Positions 52,116 through 59,968 of a stretch of DNA of 64,000 nucleotides are shown one piece after another; position 1 is the first letter of the stretch; the number at the start of each line of letters is the position of its first letter. The position numbers were made by a program, and so were the translations under genes. The notes under the pieces are model-generated. The model made no database searches and had not been told where the DNA came from. It saw only the letters and a list, made by a program, of their open reading frames with translations. The stretch covers positions 186,001 to 250,000 of the forward strand of contig CAWVDN010000001.1 of assembly GCA_963928055.1 (NCBI GenBank). The letters run 5' to 3'. The stretch comes from Scatomonas sp963928055 (lineage in GTDB: Bacteria; Bacillota; Clostridia; Lachnospirales; Lachnospiraceae).

Positions 52116-52991
52116 ATGCCGAAAATAGCGGTGGTTACGGACAGCAACAGCGGGATCACCCAGGAAAAGGCCCGGGAACTGGGGATCACAGTGCTTCCCA
52201 TGCCTTTTTTTGTGGATGGGACCTGTTATTATGAAGATATTAATTTAAGCCAGGCGGATTTTTACCGTCTTCTGACAGACGACTCGGTCTCTGTCTCCAC
52301 CTCCCAGCCGTCTCCCGGGGAGGTGACGGATCTGTGGAAAAAACTTCTGAAGGAGTATGATCAGATCGTCCATATCCCCATGTCCAGCGGCCTCAGCGCC
52401 TCCTGTGAAACGGCCGTTTCCCTGGCGGAGGATTTTGAGGGAAAAGTGCAGGTGGTGAACAATCACCGGATCTCGGTTACCCAGTATCAGTCCGTGATGG
52501 ACGCCCTGACCCTGGCCGGGGCGGGGTATGACGCGGCGGCTATCCGCCGCCGGCTGGAGGAAGAAAAACAGGAGTCCAGCATCTATATCATGGTGGACAC
52601 TCTGAAATACCTGAAAAAAGGCGGACGCATCACACCGGCGGCAGCCATGATCGGCACGGTGCTGAAGCTGAAGCCGGTGCTGCAGATCCAGGGAGATAAG
52701 CTGGACGCCTACGCCAAAGTCCGGGGGATCAAGTCGGCGAAAAAGACCATGCTGGAAGCCATGCGCCGGGATTTTGACACCCGGTTCGCGGAGCGCATCA
52801 AAAAGGGAGAGATGTGCCTGCAGATCGCCTACTGCTGGGGCATGGAGGAGGCGGTGGAAGAGTGGCGCCGTGAGGTGGAGGAAGCTTTTCCCGGAATGGA
52901 AGTCCATGGGGATCTGCTCTCCCTGAGCATTGCCTGCCACACCGGCCCCGGCTGCCTGGCCATTGCCTGCGCGAAAAAAGTCACAGTTTAA
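52116..52991 (+). CDS. DegV-family fatty-acid-binding protein
   Basis: A 291-residue DegV protein. These bind fatty acids and, as FakB-like subunits, can present them to a fatty acid kinase. The family opening KIAVVTDSNSGITQEKARELG and SVSTSQPSPGEV (near 57-68) are present, as is IYIMVDTLKYLKKGGRI near 157-173. GGAGGGAAA precedes the ATG. No kinase subunit gene is adjacent. Confidence 0.9.
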   Translation: MPKIAVVTDSNSGITQEKARELGITVLPMPFFVDGTCYYEDINLSQADFYRLLTDDSVSVSTSQPSPGEVTDLWKKLLKEYDQIVHIPMSSGLSASCETAVSLAEDFEGKVQVVNNHRISVTQYQSVMDALTLAGAGYDAAAIRRRLEEEKQESSIYIMVDTLKYLKKGGRITPAAAMIGTVLKLKPVLQIQGDKLDAYAKVRGIKSAKKTMLEAMRRDFDTRFAERIKKGEMCLQIAYCWGMEEAVEEWRREVEEAFPGMEVHGDLLSLSIACHTGPGCLAIACAKKVTV

Positions 52992-53001
52992 TGGGAAACT
53001 A

Positions 53002-53030
53002 TTGACAAAGGCTGCCGGCCATGCTAATAT
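53002..53030 (+). promoter_or_regulatory. Promoter of the rplU-obgE operon
   Basis: TTGACA (53002-53007), 17-base spacer, TAATAT (53025-53030). Confidence 0.75.
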
Positions 53031-53035
53031 AATTC

Positions 53036-53111
53036 AGTGTGCCGCACAGAGAGGTAGAAGTGTCCCCCGGGACCACCGTATCTGGCGAGTAATGATAATA
53101 GGAGGTGCCAT
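53036..53111 (+). promoter_or_regulatory. Leader of rplU, probable L21 leader RNA
   Basis: About 75 transcribed bases between promoter and rplU, with GC-rich segments (GCCGCACAGAGAGG, CCCCCGGGACCACC) that could fold, and GGAGGTG before the ATG. Position fits the L21 leader of Firmicutes; the fold was not computed. Confidence 0.5.
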
Positions 53112-53420
53112 ATGTACGCAATTATTGCAACAGGTGGTAAACAGTACAAAGTAGCCGAAGGCGATATCATTAAGGTTGAAAAGCTTGGTGTGGAAGCCGG
53201 TGAGACTGTAACGTTTGACCAGGTACTTGCAGTAAGAGATGACGCGGCCCTGAAAGTCGGGGATGCTGCGGCGAAAGCTACCGTAACCGCTTCTGTGGTT
53301 GAAAACGGCAAAGCCCGCAAGGTCATCGTCTACAAGTATAAAAGGAAAACCGGATACCACAAGAAAAATGGTCATAGACAGCAGTACACCGCGGTGAAGA
53401 TCGAAAAGATCAACGCGTAA
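53112..53420 (+). CDS. rplU: 50S ribosomal protein L21
   Basis: Component of the large ribosomal subunit, 102 residues. It has the typical start MYAIIATGGKQYKVAEGDII and the 23S rRNA-binding C-terminal KYKRKTGYHKKNGHRQQYT. It heads the operon rplU-prp-rpmA-obgE-yhbY-nadD-yqeK-rsfS, the conserved Firmicutes order. Confidence 0.97.
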   Translation: MYAIIATGGKQYKVAEGDIIKVEKLGVEAGETVTFDQVLAVRDDAALKVGDAAAKATVTASVVENGKARKVIVYKYKRKTGYHKKNGHRQQYTAVKIEKINA

Positions 53421-53434
53421 TTACAGGTAACTGC

Positions 53435-53767
53435 ATGACAAAAGTAACGTTTTATCAGAATTCCAGCGGACAGATCACGGGATTTACGGCGTCCGGCCAT
53501 TCCGGATACGGGGAGGCTGGCCAGGATATCGTCTGCGCGGCGGTATCGGCCCTGATCCTCAACACGGTAAATTCCATCGAGCGCCTGACGGAGGACCCCT
53601 TCGCGGTGGACTCCGATGAGGAGCGGGGATACATCCGTCTGACCATGGAGGGGGAACTCTCCCGGGAGTCGGACATCCTGCTGCGATCCCTGGCCATGGG
53701 TCTGTCGGATCTGGAAGCTGATGAGGCAAATCAGGATTATGTTGACATCATTTTCGAGGAGGTGTAG
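53435..53767 (+). CDS. prp: Ribosomal-processing cysteine protease Prp
   Basis: Cysteine protease of 110 residues that removes the N-terminal extension of L27. The catalytic His and Cys are in SGHSGYGEAGQDIVCAAVSA, near residues 21-40 (His22 and Cys34 by position). It lies between rplU and rpmA as usual. Its substrate site is visible in the next gene. Confidence 0.93.
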   Translation: MTKVTFYQNSSGQITGFTASGHSGYGEAGQDIVCAAVSALILNTVNSIERLTEDPFAVDSDEERGYIRLTMEGELSRESDILLRSLAMGLSDLEADEANQDYVDIIFEEV

Positions 53768-53771
53768 ATAC

Positions 53772-54056
53772 ATGTTGAAAATGAACCTTCAGTTCTTTGC
53801 TCATAAAAAGGGAGTCGGCTCCACCAAGAACGGCCGTGATTCTGAATCCAAAAGACTGGGCGCCAAAAGAGCGGACGGACAGTTTGTGAAGGCCGGAAAC
53901 ATCCTTTACAGACAGCGCGGCACCAGGATCCATCCCGGTGAGAACGTTGGGATCGGCAAGGATGATACCCTGTACGCCAAGGCGGACGGTATCGTAAGAT
54001 TCCAGAGAAAGGGAAGAGACAAAAAGCAGGTTTCTGTTCTTCCCGTAGCTGAATAA
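53772..54056 (+). CDS. rpmA: 50S ribosomal protein L27
   Basis: Large-subunit protein of 94 residues. The N-terminus MLKMNLQFFAHKKGVGSTKN contains the Firmicutes Prp site, cleaved between Phe9 and Ala10 so that mature L27 starts AHKKG. GTNIR-like assembly regions GSTKNGRDSESKRLG and RQRGTRIHPGENVG are present. It overlaps no neighbour but follows prp by 4 bases. Confidence 0.97.
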   Translation: MLKMNLQFFAHKKGVGSTKNGRDSESKRLGAKRADGQFVKAGNILYRQRGTRIHPGENVGIGKDDTLYAKADGIVRFQRKGRDKKQVSVLPVAE

Positions 54057-54138
54057 GAAGGCTGGCGGAGCTGCTGCATGTGTGTGCGCGGCTCCGTTTT
54101 CACATTATGGCAGAACGGATCAGGCAGGAGGTTGGAAA

Positions 54139-55434
54139 TTGTTCGCTGACAGAGCTAAAATCATCATAAAATCAGGAAAAGGCGGGGACGGCCACGTAAG
54201 CTTCCGCCGGGAAAAATATGTGGCCGCCGGCGGACCGGACGGCGGAGACGGCGGCAGAGGCGGAGACGTGATCTTTGAGACGGATCCGGGCCTGAATACT
54301 CTGGGAGAGTATCGCCACAGCAGAAAATTCGCCGCCGGAAACGGAGAGGAAGGCGGCAAGCGGCGGTGCCACGGAAAAGACGGGGCGGATGTGGTCCTGA
54401 AGGTTCCGGAAGGCACGGTGATCCGCGAGGCTTCCACCGGACAGGTCATTGCCGACATGTCGGGGGAAAATACCAGGCAGGTGATCCTGCGGGGCGGACG
54501 GGGCGGCAAAGGAAACATGCACTATGCCACGGCCACCATGCAGGTGCCCAAATACGCGCAGCCAGGCCAGCCCGCTCAGGAACTGGAGGTACAGCTGGAG
54601 CTGAAAGTGATCGCCGATGTGGGCCTTGTGGGATTCCCCAACGTGGGAAAATCCACGCTTCTTTCCCGGGTCAGCAACGCGGATCCCAAGATCGCCAACT
54701 ATCATTTTACGACCTTAAGTCCCAATCTGGGCGTGGTGGACTTGGAAGGCTGCAGAGGATTTGTGATCGCCGATATCCCGGGTCTCATTGAGGGCGCCTC
54801 GGAGGGCGCGGGTCTCGGCTTCGAGTTCCTCCGCCACATTGAAAGGACCAGAATGCTGATCCATCTGGTGGATGCCGCTTCCCTGGAGGGCCGGGATCCG
54901 GTGGAGGATGTCTACAAGATCAACCGGGAACTGAAAAAATACAATCCCGGGATCGCGGACCGGCCCCAGGTGATCGCTGCCAACAAGACAGACGCTCTGC
55001 CGGAAGAAGAGGCGGAAAACGCGGTGCGGCGCCTGAAGGAGGAATTCGAGCCCCAGGGGATCCCGGTGTTCGCCATCTCCGCAGTCAGCGGTCAGGGGAT
55101 CCGGGAACTGTTCTATCATGTGCAGAGCGAACTGGACAAGCTGCCCAAAGAGCGGATCGTGTTCGAGCCGGAATTTTCCATGGAGGATCTGCTGGCAGGC
55201 GAAAACCTGCCCTATACGGTGACCGTCAGCCCGGAGGATCCCCATACCTTTATCGTGGAAGGCCCCAAGGTAGAGAAAATGCTGGGCTACACCAATCTGG
55301 ATTCCGAGAAGGGCTTTGCCTTCTTTCAGAAGTTTCTGGATACCTCCGGCATTCTTCAGGATCTGGAAAACGCCGGCATCCAGGAAGGAGACACCGTGAG
55401 GATGTACGGCCTGGCTTTCGATTATTATAAATAG
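54139..55434 (+). CDS. obgE: Obg-family GTPase
   Basis: Essential GTPase linked to 50S ribosome assembly and stress control, 431 residues. An N-terminal Gly-rich Obg domain starts FADRAKIIIKSGKGGDGHVS. The G domain has G1 GFPNVGKSTLLS near 165, G3 DIPGLIEGASEGAG near 212 and G4 NKTD near 282. A C-terminal OCT domain follows from about 350. TTG at 54139 is the start, with AGGAGG at 54126-54131; an earlier in-frame start at 54082 lies in the rpmA spacer. Confidence 0.95.
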   Translation: MFADRAKIIIKSGKGGDGHVSFRREKYVAAGGPDGGDGGRGGDVIFETDPGLNTLGEYRHSRKFAAGNGEEGGKRRCHGKDGADVVLKVPEGTVIREASTGQVIADMSGENTRQVILRGGRGGKGNMHYATATMQVPKYAQPGQPAQELEVQLELKVIADVGLVGFPNVGKSTLLSRVSNADPKIANYHFTTLSPNLGVVDLEGCRGFVIADIPGLIEGASEGAGLGFEFLRHIERTRMLIHLVDAASLEGRDPVEDVYKINRELKKYNPGIADRPQVIAANKTDALPEEEAENAVRRLKEEFEPQGIPVFAISAVSGQGIRELFYHVQSELDKLPKERIVFEPEFSMEDLLAGENLPYTVTVSPEDPHTFIVEGPKVEKMLGYTNLDSEKGFAFFQKFLDTSGILQDLENAGIQEGDTVRMYGLAFDYYK

Positions 55435-55442
55435 GAGGAGCT

Positions 55443-55739
55443 ATGACAAGCAAGCAGCGAGCGTATTTAAAAGGACTGGCCATGACCATGGAGCCGGTGC
55501 TGCAGATCGGGAAATCCAGCCTTACCCCTGAATTTACCAGATCCGCGGAAGAGGCCCTGGAGGCCAGGGAACTGATCAAGATCAGCGTCCTGCAGAACTG
55601 TCTGGACGATCCCCGGGAGCTGGCTCAGGTGCTGGCGGAGCGCACCGGCGCCCAGGTGGTGCAGGTGATCGGGAAGAAGATCGTCCTGTACAGAGAAGGA
55701 AAAAAAGACAAGAAAAAGATCGTTCTGCCAAAAGCGTAA
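55443..55739 (+). CDS. yhbY: YhbY-type CRM-domain RNA-binding protein
   Basis: A 98-residue protein with one CRM domain, associated with the 50S subunit or its precursors. It begins TSKQRAYLKGLAMTMEPVLQ and contains the GxxG-type loop IGKSSLTPEF near 23-32. The C-terminus is Lys-rich. GGAGGAG precedes the ATG, 8 bases after obgE. Confidence 0.92.
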   Translation: MTSKQRAYLKGLAMTMEPVLQIGKSSLTPEFTRSAEEALEARELIKISVLQNCLDDPRELAQVLAERTGAQVVQVIGKKIVLYREGKKDKKKIVLPKA

Positions 55740-55751
55740 GGGGATTTCGTG

Positions 55752-56372
55752 ATGGAGGACAAAAGGAAACGGATCGGGATCATGGGAGGCACCTTTGACC
55801 CCATCCATATGGGACATCTGATCCTGGGGGAGGCGGCTTACCAGCAGTTCGGACTGGAGAAGGTCTGGTATCTGCCTGCCGGCAATCCCCCCCACAAGCG
55901 GGACAGAGCCGGCAGGGCCACGGACGGCCAGAGAGTGGAGATGGTCCGGAGAGCCATCGCCGGAAATCCGCATTTTCAGCTGTCCCTCATGGAGATGTAC
56001 GAGGACGGCTACAGCTATACCTACCGGACCCTGGAACAGCTGAAAGAAGAGTATCCGGACACGGATTTTTATTTTATCATCGGCGCGGACTCTCTGTTCC
56101 ACTTTGATGAATGGAAGGAACCCCAGCGTATCGCCGACGCCTGTCATCTGGTGGCGGCTGTCCGGGATCAGATCCCCAAGGAAAAGCTGGAGGAGGCTCT
56201 GGAATATATGAGCCGCAAGTATCACCGCCGTTTTTTAAAACTGGATACTCCGAATCTGGATATATCTTCCGAGCATCTCCGGGAGATGATCCGAAAAAAA
56301 GAATCCGTAAAATATTTTCTGCCGGATTCCGTCATTGAGTACATTCAGGAACAGCACATATACGGGAGTTGA
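55752..56372 (+). CDS. nadD: Nicotinate-nucleotide adenylyltransferase
   Basis: Forms deamido-NAD from nicotinate mononucleotide and ATP. The 206-residue protein has the nucleotidyltransferase motif GGTFDPIHMGHLILGE near 13-28 and the late ISSEHLREMI (SxxxxR-type) near 173-182. ATG 55752 is preferred to the GTG three bases earlier. It is followed by yqeK six bases later. Confidence 0.94.
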   Translation: MEDKRKRIGIMGGTFDPIHMGHLILGEAAYQQFGLEKVWYLPAGNPPHKRDRAGRATDGQRVEMVRRAIAGNPHFQLSLMEMYEDGYSYTYRTLEQLKEEYPDTDFYFIIGADSLFHFDEWKEPQRIADACHLVAAVRDQIPKEKLEEALEYMSRKYHRRFLKLDTPNLDISSEHLREMIRKKESVKYFLPDSVIEYIQEQHIYGS

Positions 56373-56378
56373 GTTACA

Positions 56379-56963
56379 ATGGAATTTTCTTATGAAAAAG
56401 CGGAAAAACGTCTGAGAAAAGAACTGGATCCCGGCCGGTACCGCCACACCATGGGGGTTTCCTACACGGCCGCCTGCCTGGCCATGGCCCACGGGGGAGA
56501 CGCGGAAAAAGCCCGCATCGCCGGGCTGCTTCATGACTGCGCCAAGTGTATCCCCAATGAGAAACAGATCAGCAGCTGCAGGAAAGCCGGGATCGTGGTG
56601 ACGGATTTCGAGCGGAAAAATCCTTTTCTTCTGCATTCCAAGCTGGGATCCTATCTGGCGGAGACTGTGTACGGGATCAAGGATTCCGAGATCCTCAACG
56701 CCATTACCTGGCACACTACGGGAAAACCCCGCATGACCCAGCTGGAGAAGATCATTTATATCGCGGATTATATGGAGCCCAATCGCTATAAAGCCCCGAA
56801 CCTTCCGGAGATCCGCCGGCTGGCCTTTCAGGATCTGGATCTGTGCATGTTTCAGATCCTGGAGGATACGGTGGGCTATCTGAAAAAAGACCCAAAGACC
56901 ATGGATGTGACCACGGAAGCAGCTTATAAATTTTATAAACAAAAGGTGAAAAAGGAGGGATAA
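56379..56963 (+). CDS. yqeK: YqeK-type HD-domain phosphohydrolase (diadenosine tetraphosphatase)
   Basis: A 194-residue HD-domain protein; YqeK homologues hydrolyse Ap4A symmetrically. The metal site starts RHTMGVSYTAACLAMAHG near 21-38 (His), with the HD pair in AGLLHDCAKC near 46-55, and WHTTGKPRMTQLEKIIYIAD near 110-129. Position between nadD and rsfS is the conserved one. Confidence 0.92.
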   Translation: MEFSYEKAEKRLRKELDPGRYRHTMGVSYTAACLAMAHGGDAEKARIAGLLHDCAKCIPNEKQISSCRKAGIVVTDFERKNPFLLHSKLGSYLAETVYGIKDSEILNAITWHTTGKPRMTQLEKIIYIADYMEPNRYKAPNLPEIRRLAFQDLDLCMFQILEDTVGYLKKDPKTMDVTTEAAYKFYKQKVKKEG

Positions 56964-56968
56964 ACAGA

Positions 56969-57319
56969 ATGTCAGAGGCCAGAAATATGGTAAAGATCTG
57001 CGTCAGCGCCCTGGAGGAGAAAAAGGCGGAAGACATCCGGATCCTGGATATTGAGAAAATATCCACCATCGCCGATTACTTCATCATTGCCAGCGGTTCC
57101 AACCGGAATCAGGTACAGGCTATGTCGGACAGCGTAGAAGAGGAGATGGGCCGGGCAGGCTACCATCCGAAAAATGTGGAGGGATACCGGAACGCCAACT
57201 GGATCCTGCTGGATTACGGCGATATCGTACTCCATATCTTTGACGAGGAAAACCGGCTTTTCTATGATCTGGAGCGGATCTGGAGAGACGGGACAGAAGT
57301 GGACAAAGAACAGTTCTGA
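56969..57319 (+). CDS. rsfS: Ribosomal silencing factor RsfS
   Basis: A 116-residue protein that binds L14 and prevents subunit joining under starvation. Conserved features are KKAEDIRILDIEKISTIADY near 18-37, FIIASGSNRNQVQAM near 38-52, and NWILLDYGDIVLHIF near 79-93. It is the last gene of the operon and is followed by a terminator. Confidence 0.94.
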   Translation: MSEARNMVKICVSALEEKKAEDIRILDIEKISTIADYFIIASGSNRNQVQAMSDSVEEEMGRAGYHPKNVEGYRNANWILLDYGDIVLHIFDEENRLFYDLERIWRDGTEVDKEQF

Positions 57320-57342
57320 CGGAAGAAATAAGAGAACAAAAT

Positions 57343-57405
57343 AAAAAGGAGACACGGGATTCTCCGCCGCGGAAAGGCGGGAGAGAAACCGGTGTCTCCT
57401 TTTTT
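57343..57405. terminator. Bidirectional terminator between rsfS and lexA
   Basis: GGAGACAC (57348-57355) pairs with GTGTCTCC (57392-57399), with an inner GC-rich hairpin. AAAAA lies on the left and TTTTTT on the right, so it can end both converging transcripts. Confidence 0.85.
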
Positions 57406-58070
57406 CAGTTCATAAACCGCAGGACGCCGATGACTTTGCCGAGGATCTTCAGATCCCCGTGAACGAGAATGGGTTCCATGTAATCATTTTCCGGCTGCAG
57501 GCGATAGTATCCGTCCTCCCGGTAAAAGGTTTTTACCGTGGCGGAATCCTCCACCAGGGCCACCACCATCTCGCCGTTGGCGGCATTTTCCTTTTGCTCC
57601 ACCAGAACATAGTCCCCGTCCAGAATGCCGGCGTTCACCATGCTTTCGCCCCGGACCTTCAGAAGAAAGGTGGGATGGTTGGGGAGTTTATCCACCGGAA
57701 ACGGAAAGTAGGATTCGATCTGTTCCACCGCCAGAAGCGGCTGCCCGGCAGCTACATGGCCGATGACCGGAATATTGGCCAGTTCCGGAGAGGCCGCAGG
57801 GGAAAGATCCTCCGCTTCCTGAAAACGGCGGAGCCGGTCCCCCTGAAAATCGTCGTCCAGGATCTCGATGGCCCGGGGTTTGGTGGCGTCTTTTTTTATA
57901 TAACCGTTCTTTTCCAGGGCCTCCAGATGGGAGTGGACGGAGGAGGTGGATTTCAGATTTACCGCCTCGCAGATCTCCCGGACAGAAGGGGGATACCCCC
58001 GTTCCAGGATCACCTGCTTCAGATATTCCAGGATAATTTCCTGCTTTTTGGAAATCGGACCTTTGGACAT
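57405..58070 (-). CDS. lexA: LexA SOS repressor
   Basis: Autocleavable repressor of the DNA-damage response, 221 residues. The N-terminal winged helix includes GYPPSVREICEAVNLKSTSS near 22-41. The cleavage site is Ala-Gly in HVAAGQPLL near 107-115. The catalytic Ser is in GESMVNAGI near 142 and the Lys in SATVKTFYRE near 178. GGAGG lies 7 bases before the ATG. It is divergent from a LysM protein gene across a region with three LexA boxes. Confidence 0.95.
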   Translation of the reverse strand: MSKGPISKKQEIILEYLKQVILERGYPPSVREICEAVNLKSTSSVHSHLEALEKNGYIKKDATKPRAIEILDDDFQGDRLRRFQEAEDLSPAASPELANIPVIGHVAAGQPLLAVEQIESYFPFPVDKLPNHPTFLLKVRGESMVNAGILDGDYVLVEQKENAANGEMVVALVEDSATVKTFYREDGYYRLQPENDYMEPILVHGDLKILGKVIGVLRFMN

Positions 58071-58105
58071 GAACGAACCTCCTGTACATACTCTGCTTTT
58101 CCGTT

Positions 58106-58134
58106 ATAATAGCACATTTTTCCCTTCAATGCAA
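58106..58134 (-). promoter_or_regulatory. lexA promoter
   Basis: On the - strand, TTGCAT (58134-58129), 17-base spacer, TATTAT (58111-58106). A LexA box at 58145 lies just upstream. Confidence 0.65.
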
Positions 58135-58144
58135 ACATATTTTC

Positions 58145-58158
58145 CGAACATTTGTTCT
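58145..58158. promoter_or_regulatory. LexA box 1
   Basis: CGAACATTTGTTCT, matching the Gram-positive GAAC-N4-GTTC pattern. Confidence 0.85.
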
Positions 58159-58167
58159 GATTTTCTG

Positions 58168-58196
58168 TTGACAAACATATGTTCGTGCTTTATAAT
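58168..58196 (+). promoter_or_regulatory. Promoter of the YneA-like gene with LexA box 2 in the spacer
   Basis: TTGACA (58168-58173), 17-base spacer, TATAAT (58191-58196): perfect consensus. The LexA box CAAACATATGTTCG (58172-58185) occupies the spacer, so LexA should block RNA polymerase directly. Confidence 0.85.
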
Positions 58197-58207
58197 CGAA
58201 TACATAA

Positions 58208-58221
58208 AGAACATACGTTCG
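58208..58221. promoter_or_regulatory. LexA box 3
   Basis: AGAACATACGTTCG, downstream of the YneA-like promoter -10, covering the start of the transcript. Confidence 0.85.
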
Positions 58222-58268
58222 GAAAAGGATAACAGATCCTGCGATTCACGGATAAGGGGGAAATGATT

Positions 58269-58604
58269 ATGAGGACAGCAGCAAGAAGAAATCACCGGTT
58301 AAAAGGCATCTGTATTATGATTCTGGTCCTGGGGATCCTGGGAACTGCTTTGTTCCGGTTTACCGTCTTTACAGCAAACGCCGAAAGCAACAGGCCGGAA
58401 CCTCGGTATAAATATTACACCAGCATCAGCATCCAGGATGGCGACAGTCTGTGGAGCATCGCCGAGGAACACAGAACGCCGGAATATGCCACGATCTATG
58501 ACTATATAAACGAAGTCATGGAGATCAATCATCTGAGCAGCGACAGGCTGCAGGCGGGAAGGCAGCTGTGCATTCCGTATTATTCATCCGAATTCAAGGA
58601 TTGA
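58269..58604 (+). CDS. YneA-like LysM-domain cell division suppressor
   Basis: An 111-residue membrane-anchored protein. A basic N-terminus and one membrane segment (GICIMILVLGILGTALFRF) precede an extracytoplasmic LysM-like domain (SISIQDGDSLWSIAEEHRTP near 56-75, ending LQAGRQLCIPYY). It is divergent from lexA and under two LexA boxes, the arrangement of B. subtilis yneA, which delays division during SOS. The ATG at 58269 has GGGGG 8 bases upstream, whereas the ATG at 58263 is too close. Confidence 0.85.
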   Translation: MRTAARRNHRLKGICIMILVLGILGTALFRFTVFTANAESNRPEPRYKYYTSISIQDGDSLWSIAEEHRTPEYATIYDYINEVMEINHLSSDRLQAGRQLCIPYYSSEFKD

Positions 58605-58683
58605 CCGCGCAGGAGATTTACCTATCGCAGCATGCTATCCGGATAAAAGGATCCGGGATATCAGCTTAATAAACGGGGGAAAG

Positions 58684-58730
58684 AAAAGGAACGGGGTCAA
58701 GGCTTTCTGGATCCGTCCTTTTTCTTTTTC
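58684..58730 (+). terminator. Probable terminator after the YneA-like gene
   Basis: AAAAGGA-ACGGG and an opposing region TCCGTCC-TTTTTC can pair with some mismatches, ending in a T-rich stretch directly before the next promoter. A shorter hairpin ATCCGG/CCGGGAT lies at about 58637-58659. Confidence 0.4.
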
Positions 58731-58759
58731 TTGACACATTTCCGGAAACCTGGTATTCT
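58731..58759 (+). promoter_or_regulatory. Promoter of the tyrosine recombinase gene
   Basis: TTGACA (58731-58736), 17-base spacer, TATTCT (58754-58759). Confidence 0.7.
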
Positions 58760-58768
58760 TATATAGCA

Positions 58769-58802
58769 ATCTATTCCAAAAACCTGTGTTTTCCGAATAG
58801 AT
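58769..58802. other. dif-like imperfect palindrome upstream of the Xer-type recombinase
   Basis: Arms ATCTATTC (58769-58776) and GAATAGAT (58795-58802) enclose CAAAAACCTGTGTTTTCC, itself nearly symmetrical. The size (about 28-34 bases) and A/T-rich arms around a short centre resemble a Xer dif site. Single-recombinase XerS systems place dif next to the gene. The assignment is inference. Confidence 0.4.
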
Positions 58803-58832
58803 ATATCCATAGCAAAGGAGGCTCTCTTCTGT

Positions 58833-59894
58833 ATGTCCGTCCGACGAGTTACCTATCATGCCCAGACAGACCAGGAAAATACCCTGAAACTCCGGGAAGT
58901 CCTGGGGACTCTTCCGCCTTTTGCGGCGGACTTTTTCCGCGCGGCGGCCAATACCACGGCAGCCAGCACCCGCATCAAATACGCCTACGATATCCGGATC
59001 TTTTTTCAGTTCCTGACTTCTGAAAATCCTGTGTTCCGCGGCAGATCCGTGGAGGAACTGGAACTTTCCGTTCTGGATCGCGTGACGGCTCTGGATATCG
59101 AGGAATATATGGAGTATCTCAAAGCTTACCGGGATCCTTCCGGCCAGTATGTCACCAACGGGGAAAAAGGCCTGAAAAGAAAAATATCCGCGCTGCGCTC
59201 TTTTTACGCTTACTATTACAAACACGAAAGGATCCGCACCAACCCCACTCTTCTGGTAGACATGCCCAAGCTTCATCAGAAAGCCATCGTCCGGCTGGAC
59301 GCCGATGAAGTCGCCCGGCTTCTGGATTATATGGAGGAATGCGGCAGGACTCTTACCGGCCAGCAGAAAGTATATTATGAAAAGACAAAGGAAAGAGATA
59401 TCGCCCTGATCACGCTTCTCCTTGGCACCGGGATCCGTGTCTCCGAGTGCGTGGGCCTGGATGTGGAGGATGTGGATTTCCGCAACAACGGCATAAAAGT
59501 CACCCGCAAAGGCGGAAACGAGATGGTGGTCTATTTTGGACAGGAGGTCCGCAGGGCCCTGGAAAATTATCTGGAAGTGCGAAAAGGCATTACGCCCCTG
59601 GCAGGTCAGGAACACGCGCTCTTCTACTCCACCCAGCGGAAAAGGATCGGGGTAAAGGCTGTGGAAAATCTGGTGAAAAAATACAGCAGCCAGGTCACCA
59701 CCACCAAGAAGATCACCCCCCACAAGCTTCGCAGCACGTACGGTACGGCTCTGTATCAGGAGACCGGCGACATCTATCTTGTGGCGGATGTACTGGGACA
59801 TAAGGATGTCAACACCACGAAAAAGCACTATGCCGCCCTGGATGATACCCGGCGGCGGATGGCGGCCAAAGCGGTGCATCTTCGGGAGGATTAG
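58833..59894 (+). CDS. Tyrosine recombinase, XerC/XerS-like
   Basis: A 353-residue site-specific recombinase. An N-terminal SAM-like DNA-binding domain is followed by the catalytic domain. Active-site residues: Arg in GTGIRVSECVGLDVED near 204, HKLRST (HxxR) near 297, and HKDVNTTKKHYAAL (His and nucleophile Tyr) near 321-334. AAAGGAGG precedes the ATG at 58833. The length is near that of XerS. Nothing nearby suggests an integrated element, so a chromosome dimer resolution role is favoured over an integrase. Confidence 0.87.
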   Translation: MSVRRVTYHAQTDQENTLKLREVLGTLPPFAADFFRAAANTTAASTRIKYAYDIRIFFQFLTSENPVFRGRSVEELELSVLDRVTALDIEEYMEYLKAYRDPSGQYVTNGEKGLKRKISALRSFYAYYYKHERIRTNPTLLVDMPKLHQKAIVRLDADEVARLLDYMEECGRTLTGQQKVYYEKTKERDIALITLLLGTGIRVSECVGLDVEDVDFRNNGIKVTRKGGNEMVVYFGQEVRRALENYLEVRKGITPLAGQEHALFYSTQRKRIGVKAVENLVKKYSSQVTTTKKITPHKLRSTYGTALYQETGDIYLVADVLGHKDVNTTKKHYAALDDTRRRMAAKAVHLRED

Positions 59895-59909
59895 GCGGTC
59901 GGCGAAAGA

Positions 59910-59968
59910 AAAAGCCCATATTGTTTACATAATATATTTATGTCAACAACATGGGCTCTCTTTTTATT
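59910..59968. terminator. Bidirectional terminator between the recombinase and AI-2E genes
   Basis: AGCCCAT (59913-59919) pairs with ATGGGCT (59951-59957), with further pairing of TTGTT and AACAA inside. A residues precede the left arm and CTCTTTTTATTT follows the right arm. Confidence 0.8.

Noticed and set aside
58635..59879. 414-codon open frame on the - strand
   Set aside because: Antisense to the tyrosine recombinase, whose active-site motifs are complete.
58833..59894. Tyrosine recombinase as the integrase of a prophage or integrative element
   Set aside because: No phage, conjugation or excisionase genes and no attachment repeats are nearby; neighbours are lexA, a YneA-like gene and housekeeping genes.
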